The notes under the pieces are model-generated. The model had not been told where the DNA came from. It searched no databases and worked only from the letters and a program-made list of their open reading frames with translations. Positions 11,620 through 23,151 of a DNA stretch of 64,000 nucleotides are shown here, piece by piece. How positions within the stretch are numbered: the first letter of the stretch is position 1; every line of letters starts with the position of its first letter. The DNA comes from Phorcus lineatus (Eukaryota > Mollusca > Gastropoda > Trochida > Trochidae), in assembly GCA_921293015.1 (NCBI GenBank), contig OV121092.1, forward strand, positions 45,717,064 to 45,781,063, written 5' to 3'. A program made the translations under genes and the position numbers.

Positions 11620-12375
11620 GTTCATACCTCCATAAACTTAATTTTGTGACGTCACATCATTTTAAGCCACGCCCATCGACGAACTATTTGCAAGTTACGT
11701 TTTTCTAAAAATAGCAACACTTTGTGCAATGCCACTTCTTGAAAGTGATAAAAATAACATAATTCAGTATGAAATAATTATTGTTATCAAAGGCTCTAAA
11801 GGTAGTCCTTTTTATAATAAACAAGAGAGCTCTATCAGAAATTACAACCGATCGTGTTCCACCCCACAGAAGGCAAATGTCATTGTTCAATGCTCTCGCG
11901 GCCGTTGCAGGGAGGTTGGCAAAGTAATGTCGTTATATATAAGTTCATGAACCGAGTTAAGCTTGGCTCCTGAACAAGTTTAAGAACTGTGTGCTGTTTA
12001 ATCAGATTCCGTTAGATCGAGATCATAACACCACCAGTATATGGCATCCACGAGGGTAAATTCGGCTGGTTTCCTCTCCGAGTTCTACGTTCGCGATTTG
12101 TGTTTACAACAGTTACTGTGAGAACTAGCAATGTCAAGGCCACGTGTGACGGACGTCCGATAAGTTTATGGCCACGTGCGTTGTAGATTTTCATTGGCTG
12201 ATGAACGTTTTGTAGGCGGGGCTAGGGATCCGATGACGTTTTGATTGACATTTGATCTCTTTCATGCTGTTGAGCGTTGAATTCATTCGCGTATATAGTG
12301 CAGCTCTATTTGGTGTAAATATGTATATTTAGAGCAATAAAATGTTTTAAAAACAACTTGTATGCATATATTTAT
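11620..12375. other. CpG-containing, promoter-like or transposon-derived block
   Basis: This segment has much more GC and CpG than its surroundings. It contains TGACGTCA (about 11646-11653), CCACGCCC, two GCCACGTG motifs, an ATTGGCTG (CCAAT-type) motif, GGCGGGGC and TGACGT. The left edge, GTTCATACCTCCATAAACTT, closely resembles the inverted arm sequence GTTTATACCTCCATGAACTT of the palindrome just to the right. The block may therefore be a larger DNA element that carries promoter-like motifs. No ORF of note. Confidence 0.4.
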
Positions 12376-12380
12376 TTATA

Positions 12381-12535
12381 AGAATTGACTTCAACATTTA
12401 TTAAGTTCATGGAGGTATAAACTTAAAAACCGATGTGCAAACTCGGCGTAAATCCGCTACGCGGATTCACACAGTTTGCACATCGGTTTTTAAGTTTATA
12501 CCTCCATGAACTTAATAAATGTTGAAGTCAATTCT
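12381..12535. mobile_element. Palindromic MITE (155 bp) with TA target duplication
   Basis: Both arms (12380-12443 and 12473-12536) are perfect reverse complements over about 64 bp, counting one base of the flanking TA on each side. They begin AGAATTGACTTCAACATTTA. The 29-bp centre holds a second small hairpin (AATCCGC/GCGGATT). TA flanks both ends, the duplication expected of Tc1/mariner-type elements. Perfect arm identity suggests recent formation or ongoing homogenisation. Confidence 0.75.
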
Positions 12536-12786
12536 TAATTAACCAATTAAATTTATTCTTTTGTCTGAGGTCACTTACGGGTATGAGTTCTTAGTAATGT
12601 GCTATAAATAGTTAAGGGAATTTCCAAATTTCGTTATGAAAACCGTAACATTAAAATTGAGTTAGAAACCGAATGCTACGCACGATATGCATATAAATGC
12701 GTACTTAATGTTTATTGCGTATGGTGTGGCCCAGTAGTTTTTATTTTTTGCGCCACAGTTCATTATAGATGCGTTATTTATTAATT

Positions 12787-12877
12787 AGGGGGGTCGACTT
12801 ATATACAAGGTATATGATTTTGACAGCAATTTGGGGGCCTGAGAAAGGGTGTGGACTTATACACTGTAATATACGGT
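12787..12877. mobile_element. Possible DNA-transposon fragment
   Basis: The strings GGGGGGTCGACTTATATACA and, 60 bp on, GTGGACTTATACACTGTAATATACGGTA resemble the end sequences of a DNA-transposon family found in many animals (GTCGACTTATA ... TATACGGTA). This is from memory of the general pattern, and the ends are not mapped. Confidence 0.35.
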
Positions 12878-13089
12878 ACCTGTCCAGTCATTTGGGATTC
12901 AAATGTTAATGAAATTGACTCAAATACAATGTTGTAAGGATTGAGTTAACCTTCAGTATCTCTCTGAAGCGATGACACCAATCTCTTGAACCAATGCTCA
13001 ATGTACCGAGGTCAATACAATCCTTATGGGCTAATAATGCGTACGTACCCATCAGCACTGGGTAATAGATTAAGGTAGGTTATTATTTT

Positions 13090-14093
13090 TCTGAGCATTA
13101 CCAAGTATTCATGTACTAATGGTTGGAATATGTCAAATTTTATCCCTAAGCTTCTGAGCATTACCAAGTATTCATGTACTAATGGTTGGAATATGTTAAA
13201 TTTAATCCCTAAGCTTCTGAGCATTACCAAGTATTCATGTACTAATGGTTGGAATATGTCAAATTTAATCCCTATGCTTCTGAGCATTACCAAGTATTCA
13301 TGTACTAATGGTTGGAATATGTCAAATTTAATCCCTAAGCCTGAGCATTACCAAGTATTCATGTACTAATGGTTGGAATATGTCAAATTTAATCCCTATG
13401 CTTCTGAGCATTACCAAGTATTCATGTACTAATGGTTGGAATATGTCAAATTTAATCCCTAAGCTTCTGAGCATTACCAAGTATTCATGTACTAATGGTT
13501 GGAATATGTCAAATTTAATCCCTAAGCTTCTGAGCATTACCAAGTATTCATGTACTAATGGTTGGAATATGTCAAATTTAATCCCTAAGCTTCTGAGCAT
13601 TATCAAGTATTCATGTACTAATGGTTGGAATATGTCAAATTTAATCCCTAAGCTTCTGAGCATTACCAAGTATTCATGTACTAATGGTTGGAATATGACA
13701 AATTTAATCCCTAAGCTTCTGAGCATTACCAAGTATTCATGTACTAATGGTTGGAATATGTCAAATTTAATCCCTAAGCTTCTGAGCATTACCAAGTATT
13801 CATGTACTAATGGTTGGAATATGACAAATTTAATCCCTAAGCTTCTGAGCATTACCAAGTATTCATATACTAATGGTTGGAATATGACAAATTTAATCCC
13901 TAAGCTTCTAAGCATTACCAAGTATTCATGTACTAATGGTTGGAATATGTCAAATTTAATCCCTAAGCTTCTGAGCATTACCAAGTATTCATGTACTAAT
14001 GGTTGGAATATGTTAAATTTAATCCCTAAGCTTCTGAGCATTACCAAGTATTCATATACTAATGGTGGGAATATGTCAAATTTAATCCCTCAC
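13090..14093. repeat. Minisatellite, 63-bp unit, about 16 copies
   Basis: The unit begins GAGCATTACCAAGTATTCAT, continues GTACTAATGGTTGGAATATG and ends TCCCTAAGCTTCT. Copies are nearly identical. One copy near 13340 lacks 4 bp. Since 63 is divisible by three, each strand has a frame open through almost the whole array (21-residue repeats). The 4-bp deletion breaks both frames, which argues against a selected protein. Confidence 0.95.
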
Positions 14094-17000
14094 TCATGCT
14101 TTTTTGTTTAAATTCATTTCAATACAACTAATTTTTCCTTTGAAAAAAGTTACTCTTGATTATTCTTCCTCTTATAATCCAGTACTCGGAGGTTTAGCAT
14201 ATCTTTTAAGCAAAATTATAATTTAAGTCCTAAACTTTTCTAAAAACAAATTTCAAGCATAATCATGGATTGATAATAAGTATTTTACACAAAACCAATA
14301 CCAATTCATTTTCAAATATAACCAAATATATTCCTTTATAAACCCAAAGAGACCTAAATTACCATCTAATTGATTAAAAACATCTTAAAAAATCACTATT
14401 CTGATCTGAATATTCATTCCATTCAGGTTCATAATAGAAAAATCATATAGTGGAGTATATGACCTTTGAAATAATTGTAGAAATCATAAAAGGCGGACCA
14501 GATGTGAATAACATTTGTAGCGGAGGGGAAGATATTGATTGTGGTTTGACGGCGGGTTCAATGGTAATGTTCCAGGGGAGGTCTATCAAACCATCTGTTA
14601 CAGGAATGGGAGAGTTCCATAGGAGACTCGGGACTCTCTCAATCGATTTGCAATGTTTGACAATGGACAAGTAAATATCACATTAAACATATCTTTTTTC
14701 ATTTATTGAATTATGAATCATGTTGATTTTGAGTTTATGACGTTTTTGTACTGAATGAAAATGAACATGTAAACATCATAGAAAATCGAAATTTTTCAAC
14801 ATAAAGGGTTTTATTTGGGGTTTTTTTTTGTTTAAGATACCCTAGCTTTCTACAATGGATCTGAATTATTTAATTTATTTCATCAACAGCTCAAGGGCTG
14901 ATGGCAGATTGTTTCCTGTTAATAAGATGCAATCTGATAGATGTACCTCTATGGAAAGTAAAGTTTGGCTGTAAACCAATTACTTTATACTTCTTTCTAC
15001 ATGTAAACTATTACAGTGTAACTTAGCAGAAGGCTTATATCTAATTATCTACTATTTTGAAATCAACTGTTTTTGTTTTAAAGAAATTAAAGATATTCAA
15101 ATCACATGTGTATATAGTGTATTCAAGTTGATCTGTCAGACAGCCAATAAATTAACCACAAAAGTATTTCGCTTGGCTGTATATTTGTTTTGGCTTTTTC
15201 TAAAATTATCTTTTACAATGAAAACCTTTCTGTTTTTGAATTGATTAGTTTCATACACTTATCTTTCATATTATAAGATAGGGCGGACATTGCAATATGT
15301 AAAGGTGTAAAGTTTTTTGGGCATTTTTTAAACCTACCTTTTAATTTGAAAACTTTACACTTTTCGATTGGTTAGTTCTGAAACTCCTTTACAATTATCT
15401 GTCATATCATAAGCGGGGCTGGAAATTGCCATGTTACTTGTAAGCTATTTGGTGTTATATCTGCTTTAATTAATTTGTCTTTGTCACACAAATAAACAGG
15501 GCTAACTTGTATCCTTCCATGGAAAATGTCTAAAAAGTACCTAAATTAAAATTCTGTCCATCTTGAATTTACGTGACCTGTAATGAACTGTTCGCTGACC
15601 TTTTATAAAACGACCAATGCCTACATAGCAAAATATGGACATTTTTTTTAAATATCTCTATCACTTGATTGAGATATGACCAAGTAATTCTCTATGAATC
15701 ATTCTCTGAATAAGACAATTTTGTACTAATGAGATTAACGATAAACATGCAAGCGATCGATACAATAAGAATGTTAAGAGAGTCTATATCAAACCATCTG
15801 TTGCCTCGGACCACGGAGCAGGCACCACACTCGGCGAATTTATCCTAATCAATTAGTTTTGTTTAACAAATGACATGTCAAAATCATTGACAATGAATTT
15901 TTCTAGCACTTTAAGAATACATTCAGGGTTGACCTATTTATTTCAAGCAGATTCTGTTATTTAGGTGATATTATAGTTTGTTTTCAGGATTAATCGAATT
16001 ATTAGCATTTGAGGTTTTGGGAGAAATAATTGTTGAATAGTTAAAAAGTATGGTGAATAAGAAAATTTGGGGAAAAAGAGGTAGCTCTTTGCTACACATA
16101 TGGATAACTAAATGCTTGAAACTTAATAATTTTATATGAATTCTATAATATATTCATATCATTCAGTCACCTCTGGTATGTTACTTTAAACCAAGACTGC
16201 ATCTGGTACTTTTTATTCACCCTGAATAAACACTTGTGACTGGCCCGATTCTGGTTCAATTTCATCAACAAACGAGTTTCAACATATCACCTTTCAACAT
16301 CTGTAGTATTTGCCAAACCTCCCTATTTGTAAATTTTGTTACATAAAACCTTTTTGTACATGTTGTTTTTGAAGGGCTTTTCACAACTTTTTCATAATAA
16401 ATCCTTTTTGGAAAAAAGATTTGTTTTGAAAGATAAACAGAAAGATACCATCACGAAATTAGATTTCAGTATTGTTAAAGGAAACATGCTTCTATGTCTT
16501 TTTCAAAAGCTGACTTGGGATATGTTGACAAAAATGAATTTAATGAAATTGTAAAATTTTACCACTAGACGTTTTATAAATATTTTTAGAAAGAAAGATA
16601 AAAAAGGAAAATAGAGGGAAAATATTATATCAGAGATCCTCTTAATATTATGAAGTGCCCTTTTCTTACTTTAAAATCTTGCAAAAGAAAAATTTCATTC
16701 ATGCCATGCATTCAACCTCTTCAAAATTACAAATGGAAATCATTTAATTTTTAAATCTCGAGACATCTATGTGTCATAAATGCTCAGCATTGGAACACAA
16801 CGTGCTCCTTCATTGTACAACACCATCATATGACGACAGATACTCCACTCCCACCCAGCCAAACTGTTTAAGGCAGACCCAAAGATTATTTTGAATTAAA
16901 ACCAAAATTCTTTGAAGATATCAGGTACGAGAAAATATTTCCATAGTCAAGTATTTTTGTTTATTGCTATAACTCAATGTGCTACAATCAATGGTTGGAT

Positions 17001-17096
17001 TAGAGTTTGATTCATAATATTTAGAGTCCATGTCTCAAAGATCACTGGTGTTGAGATAATCGTAAGCACAAGTTATTATATGGCACATATCAATAT
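14094..17096. other. AT-rich noncoding stretch with one GC-richer island
   Basis: A GC-enriched island at about 14495-14650 is open on both strands for 50-60 codons, but no domain or clear splice pair is recognised. The string CTATCAAACCATCTGTT in it recurs as CTATATCAAACCATCTGTT at about 15785. This could be a conserved regulatory island. The rest is featureless. Confidence 0.35.
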
Positions 17097-17109
17097 CCTT
17101 GTGATAAGA

Positions 17110-17360
17110 TAAGGACTCGGCAACTTTGCCTGCAGCAGGGAAATGTTCTACACGCAGTAAGGTTTGGGTGCAATGCTACACTGAATTTCAGCACAGTACC
17201 ATGACCAATGGTTCGCTAGTTCCAGCCGATGCTCAAAGGTATCACCACAATGCATAGCCACAATGGTTTTGTGGGCTTTCTCCCTGCAATAATACTAGCA
17301 GCTGCGATATAATTGAAATAATCTTGAAAGCGGCGTTAAACCCCATATCAGCTCATCTCA
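17110..17360 (+). mobile_element. tRNA-derived SINE, copy 3, 5'-truncated
   Basis: It begins inside the body at GGCAACTTTG, so the tRNA-like head is missing, and ends AAGCGGCGTTAAACCCCATATC. Imperfect flanking repeats, CCTTGTGATAAGA at 17097-17109 and CCTTGTGTTAAGA at 17361-17373, look like an aged TSD. 5' truncation with a TSD is the mark of LINE-mediated insertion. It is more diverged than copies 2 and 6 kb-scale relatives elsewhere in the window. Confidence 0.85.
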
Positions 17361-17481
17361 CCTTGTGTTAAGAGAGGTAATAAAATCAATCCAAGATCAT
17401 TAAGAAATAATAACATTGCAACAGCCACCTGTATAAAGTCTTATAAACTCGGAGCATGACAAGTAAGTCAATATTATTGAA

Positions 17482-17957
17482 CACCTGTGAGTTCTTAGGT
17501 AGGTTTTCTCTCTTTCAAGATATTTTTTTGCTTCTTCGATTTGTATACTCTTATTTTTGTTTTACAAGAAGCTTTTAGGTTATATCCAATGAGCATTCAT
17601 CAAATGAGTTCAACATCAGTTTATAGAATAAGGCCCTCCAAAATGGTTTGAGTCTTTCTGGTTTGCAAACTATATTGGGTAGCAGGTATGTTATCTATGT
17701 ACCAGGAACATGTTGCACTCTGTTCAAGACTTCATCACCTGTGAGTTCTTAGGTAAGTTGTCCCTCTTTCTAGATATTTTTTTGCTTCTTCTTTTTTTAT
17801 ATCTATATTTCATAAGAAGCTTTTTGGTTATATTCAATGAGCCAAAAAGCTCCAAAAAGGTTTGAGTCTTTCTGGTTTATTTTCAAACTATATCGAGGTA
17901 GCAGGTATGTTATCTATGTACCAGGAACATGTTGCACTCTGTTCAAGACTTCATCAT
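17482..17957. repeat. Tandem segmental duplication of about 254 bp
   Basis: Two diverged copies each begin CACCTGTGAGTTCTTAGGTA (17482 and 17736). Each ends with CTATGTACCAGGAACATGTT then GCACTCTGTTCAAGACTTCAT. The second copy is shortened in the middle. The end of this unit seeds the 38-bp array that follows. Confidence 0.85.
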
Positions 17958-18360
17958 CTACACCTCTCATTAGGCTCTGTTCAAGACTTCATCATCTACA
18001 CCTCTCATTAGGCTCTGTTCAAGACTTCATCATCTACACCTCTCATTAGGCTCTGTTCAAGACTTCATCACCTACACCCTCTCATTAGGCTCTGTTCAAG
18101 ATTTCATCATCTACACCTCTCATTAGGCTCTGTTCAAGACTTCATCATCTACACCTCTCATTAGGCTCTGTTCAAGACTTCATCATCTACACCTCTCATT
18201 AGGCTCTGTTCAAGACTTCATCATCTACACCCTCTCATTAGGCTCTGTTCAAGACTTCATCATCTACACTCTCTCATTAGGCTCTGTTCAAGACTTCATC
18301 ATCTACACTCTCTCATTAGGCTCTGTTCAAGACTTCATCATCTACACTCTCTCATTAGGC
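17937..18360. repeat. Minisatellite, 38/39-bp unit, 11 copies
   Basis: The unit is CTCTGTTCAAGACTTCATCA then TCTACACCTCTCATTAGG. Some later copies carry an extra base (ACCCTCTC or ACTCTCTC). The first half is identical to the end of the upstream 254-bp duplicated segment, so the array probably grew from it. The period is not divisible by three and it has no long ORF. Confidence 0.95.
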
Positions 18361-20939
18361 TTGTAATCAAAGTCCCCTCTACTTTGTTCTTATCAATTTC
18401 CTCACATTAAACCACTCATTAATTTCCCCTGGAGATAAGATCCTGTCATCTGTTTTGCTAACTTCACAATTTCTTTTGAATCAGATAATCAAAACATGAA
18501 TAAGAAATAATCTGAACATGTATAATAAAAAACATATTTTTGAAAATAAGAACCTAATGGCTATTAAATTCATCGAGACATTGGTGCCTTGGTACCTAAT
18601 GGAATAGATTCTAAGAGGGACGTTTATTGAAAATAAAGTTGTCGATCAGTACTGAAATTCTTCATTCACATTCCCTGTATTCACATTCCTTGTGAAAAAG
18701 CAGACTATTTTAAAACTTCTGATGAAATGAGGAAGGATCACAGAGAACCTACCCAAATGGACAGGACTGACTTGGGATAATCTTGGAATACAAGGGGTGT
18801 TCAATAAGTAGTCAGCATCACAATGTTCTCTTTGTCCAATGACTGGCTTGTTAACAAAAGAATAAATACCAATGGCTATAGAGAATCTATCTATTATGGT
18901 ATACTTGGAGAATAACCAACGAGGAACGAGTGATTACAGGAAATATGCACGAGTTTTATATGTTAATAATGTTCAACAACAAACAGGCATAAACGAAAGG
19001 CTTCTTCCATTTCTTCTGTTGTATGTATATCTTTCAGCAACTTCTACCATCTTCAGAGGGGGAAGAGTTAAAGTTATTGTGTGCAATTGTCCCCATGAGG
19101 TCAATGTTACCTCCCTTAGTGCCAATAGCAACATTGGTGTGTTTCTTATGCTTGCTTGCATGTTACTTCAGTTCCATGGCATTCATAAGGAGAGTTCAGA
19201 CACTCAAGAAACAATTGCCCTTGGATTGCATGAAAGCAAGTAAATTTGAACCCAATAAATCAACTCTCATGTAATTGATTTTAGAAACCAATAATTTTTT
19301 TATCCATACACTTTATTTCAATATCTCGCCTATCTAAAAAAATAAATTCATGATAATATTGTTTATTAAATGCTTGCTTTCATCAATTCTTGAGTAATTT
19401 TGTTCAGTAAGTGTACTCCTTAAGATACACACAGGGGATACACGACAATCTCTTTATCCTCATACAATATCCTACTGCCAATTGTCTTCCACAGCCTCTA
19501 CCAGATTTACAAGTTTAGGTTTATAGCCCCATGCAATGAACAGAGTGTTTTACCTCCAATGAATTTGGTTTTGTTGATATGATAGCCACATAAGCTTCTT
19601 TGCAATGAAACAAATGTTGACCAGTATCAGTTTTATTTTACCAACTCGGTAGATTGTCCATTGTTGTGAACAGTACCTAAACCAGACAGATATATAATAA
19701 ACAGGAAAACATCCCACAAAACAATTAACTGCTGGTAGATGGTACATGTACATACCTCCTGGTCAGGATATAACCTTATCAAGGGGAGAGAACCCTGACA
19801 TATCAAGGAAACTGTCCACTAATCAGGAACTGGATGAAGTACTGCACGTCTCAGCATCTTGGCCTCATCTTCCCCTTATTTCTGGAAGAGTTTTATCTGG
19901 CACATTCAGACCAGTCAGCGTTATCAGGTTGTTTTTAAACGTAACTTCCAGTTTCATTCAATCACGTAGCATCTCCTGACAGATACCACTGATATCAGCC
20001 CAAGCAGGATGATAAATACAGCATATGGCTTATTTTTATCATCTTCATGAGGAGAACATGAAATACACCCTCCGTTCAAATCTTTTAGTTCATTCATAAT
20101 ATGGGAAATGTTTTTACAGCTATCATGGTTGATTTGATGTAGATACTCACAGGAAATATACAAGATAAGACACAGAAAGATGAATATAAATCTTTGAACA
20201 TGAATTGGATGGTGCTGAAATGGATATATATATGGTGATTTCAAAATTTGAGGGAAATGATGGACAAAATCATAGAGCAAAATCTTGATTTTGGTTGGAA
20301 AAAGCAAACAAAAGATTTAAAATCCTCTTATCTGCAAGAATGCAACCTTTCTGTGTAGATACCAACATACATTAGTAAAAATAATACAAAAATATTTCAG
20401 TTGATTATGAGAGGATTACAGTTTAAATCAAAGAGGTTATTTATGAACACAGAGATAGATATTTTCAGACAATTAACATTGGCAACTGACAACCTGCTTG
20501 ATGCTTAGAAGGAGTGATGGTAAAAGAAGCAGCCCTTTCTCTGTTATTAACTAAACATTTGATTGATTCATGAATTGGACGGCTGATTGAACCAATCACA
20601 GTAGTTGAGAATGATCACAACTCTATGCTACATTCTATCTTTCCATATAAACATATCTCTTTTTACAAATTAACACATTAAATCCTTACATTAAAATATT
20701 TATTCAAAATTTTTTTTCATAAAAACTATTCCAATTTTAAAAAATAAAATTCCATTGTTACAGATAAGCATATTTCCACTTTGTGAATATAATAAATAAA
20801 ATATTCCATCAATGCTGTAAATGCCATAACTCAGGCAAATAATGAGATACAAGAGTATACATCAATGCTCAAATACATAAACAAATAAGATCTGAACCAT
20901 TAATACTGACAAGGGTCCTTCAATAATTGAGAGCACTCA
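18361..20939. other. AT-rich stretch, no gene recognised
   Basis: A plus-strand ORF of 123 codons (18872-19243) and a minus-strand ORF of 117 codons (19954-20307) lack recognisable motifs. The string ACAAGGGGTGTTCAATAAGTA near 18790 resembles mariner inverted-repeat ends, but no partner end was found. Confidence 0.35.
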
Positions 20940-21600
20940 CTGACCTAAGCGTGGTCAAGCTCTACATCTAAACCCATTGGGACACTTTAACCCTGTATTG
21001 GCCGTGGGCCCCTTGATGACCCGAGCATTAAAGGGCTCAAGCCAAGCCAATAGAGTCTTAAAAGAAAAATTGAACCACGAGCTGTGAAATTCTTTTGAGG
21101 AAGGCAAACGCTGGAATGGAGAATCTTGTTTGATGAATGTAAAACTATCAACAGCATCCAAAGACTTTGCCAAACACATGGTTGACAGTAACAATTAAAC
21201 CAATCAGAATGCAGGATTTGAAACACGATGAATGTTCATCGAAAGACGGAGCACCAAAGAGTTTTTTCCGGATTGAGGTGCTCAGGGTAAACATGAATCA
21301 ATTATCAGCGCTGGGCTATGCCAATCTGCCAGGTTCAACTCCCACAACCGACTACCTCCAAATCTACGTCGTGTCAACACATATCTAACAAATCTTTGGG
21401 ATCCCCCACCAGGGGCTAATTCACACATGAAACATACAGACTCCTGCTTGCACAGTCTGCCTAGTTTGCGGATCCACTTGATTTCATTATGCTCTAAATC
21501 TACATTGTCCCTTCGGAGATCCTTGGGCATGCTCCTCTGTTAACCACCATTTAAACGTGACATTCCACGCCCTTTCAGTGTCACTACAAACAAAACAGTC
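20940..21600. other. GC-richer unresolved block
   Basis: The composition is more balanced than the flanks, and several 70-80-codon ORFs are open on both strands. No domain or convincing splice pair is seen. It may be an old retroelement or pseudogene fragment. The motif TGAAAAAAGGGAC flanks its right side twice (about 21606 and 21795). Confidence 0.3.
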
Positions 21601-22116
21601 TGCTAATTGAAAAAAGGGACATTTTTCATTATCTTCTCAAAAGTTCTAATGTTGAGAAACACTTTCATTATTTATTTGTAAATAAATGATTAAATTCTTA
21701 ATTTCTAAATAGTTCTGATGAGATGCAAAATCTTTTTTTATCTTTTAAAAAATATAGAAATATGACTGATACTAAAAACTAATCAGCACTGCTGATTGAA
21801 AAAAGGGACTCTCCAAGAGTATATCTTGTTATAGTTTTCTAAATAACTAAAATGAGTTATAATATCTTTTATATTATTTTATGAATAGAAGAATGAAGGC
21901 ATGTTGCTTGTAAATAACTTCCAAATGTTGTTGATGTTGGCTTGATGCGACAAGGTCACCAAGTTTGTGGATTGTAAAAATAAAAATATTGTAAATATTT
22001 ATCAAGATTGTAATCTTAAATTCCATAAAATTTGAAGTAATATCTATTCAAAGATCTAGAAAGTGGACACAGTGTCAAGTGTTTAGTCAATTGAAGATTA
22101 AGAAATATCCTATCAT

Positions 22117-22540
22117 CTACATCTTCTGTTGTTTCCAATCATGTCAGATGTCTTAAGTTAGGGAAAGTATTGTTGTTAAAATGTTACAATATTCCAAAAT
22201 CAGAGAGTTCAAATTTTAAAAGTTGGATGGTTATGTGTCTTCTTTTACATCTTCTGTTGTATTCATGACCAGTAACTGTAAAACCAAGCATGTTGAGATG
22301 TTTAAAAGTTAGAGAATGATTTTGTTGTTCAAATAAAATTTTCCAAAATCAGAAAGTAAAAACATTAAAATTGGCATGTTCATATGTTCTTTTACATCTT
22401 CATTTGTATTATAAACATTACTAATGAACTTGAAAACCAATCATATTGAGATGTTATAAGGTAGGGAAAGTTTTTGTTGTTAAAATGTTAAAATATTCCA
22501 AAATCAGAAATTGCAAATTTTAAAATTTGGATGGTTATGT
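22117..22540. repeat. Three diverged tandem copies of a 130-147-bp unit
   Basis: Copies start at ACATCTTCTGTTG or ACATCTTCATTTG (about 22117, 22246 and 22393). They share GTTGTTAAAATGTTA, TTCCAAAATCAGA and GATGGTTATGTG blocks in the same order. Divergence is high. Confidence 0.7.
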
Positions 22541-23091
22541 GATGCAACAACAGCAAGTCAAAAAGTGTACATTTTACCTCGTTATTGACAAATTAATAAT
22601 TCTTTTGATGTCAAATTCTTTGGCTGCCAAACACTAATTATCTAGTAATATATACAGGCCTGATTAGCTAAACATATATATTCGTTATTGGTCATTACTT
22701 TCCTTTCAAGTAGAATTGGTTTGCAAATTTTAGAAAATTCCTTGACTATAAGAAACATGCAAAGACACATATACAAACCATGAAATCAACCATTCACAGA
22801 AGGTTCCTTCCTTACCTATATGATATAGGAACTTCCTTCAAAATCATTCATATCCACAATAAATTCATTTTAAGATTTCATTTGCATTTTCTCCTAAAAT
22901 TAGCTGAATGAGATATAGGCCCAATTTAGCTAATGAGGTACTCCACATCTGACTAATTAGCAGGAGATGTATGTTGATAGGATAACTTGGCTTACAACCT
23001 ATCAACAGGAGATATCCCAGACTTCATAGACTTGCTAAACTTCTACAAAATCATCTTCAACAGGATCATGAAGAGACACACTTTTACTCAC

Positions 23092-23151
23092 CTTGCTCTT
23101 TGTATTTGACTTGAAGTGATGGACATAGTTAAAATGCCAATCAGATTGGTA
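23092..23151 (-). CDS. Candidate 60-nt exon
   Basis: On the minus strand an acceptor (GAACACTTTTAG) precedes 20 open codons, YQSDWHFNYVHHFKSNTKSK, and a strong donor (GAGCAAG then GTGAGTAAA). Phase 0 at both ends matches the two well-supported exons on this strand. A second frame is also open, and a closer acceptor (CATCACTTCAAG) would give an 18-nt microexon encoding SNTKSK. Short length makes chance a real possibility. Confidence 0.28.

Noticed and set aside
13024..14111. ORFs of about 240 codons on both strands in the 63-bp array
   Set aside because: They follow from a stop-free unit whose length is divisible by three. A 4-bp deletion in one unit breaks the frame, and no splice or start signals support translation.
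7735..18360. Tandem arrays considered as CRISPR
   Set aside because: Units abut without unique spacers, there are no cas-like genes, and the sequence is eukaryotic.
18780..19260. Mariner element and its ORF
   Set aside because: One mariner-like end string was seen, but no second end, TA duplication or transposase motif. The 123-codon ORF shows no recognisable residues.
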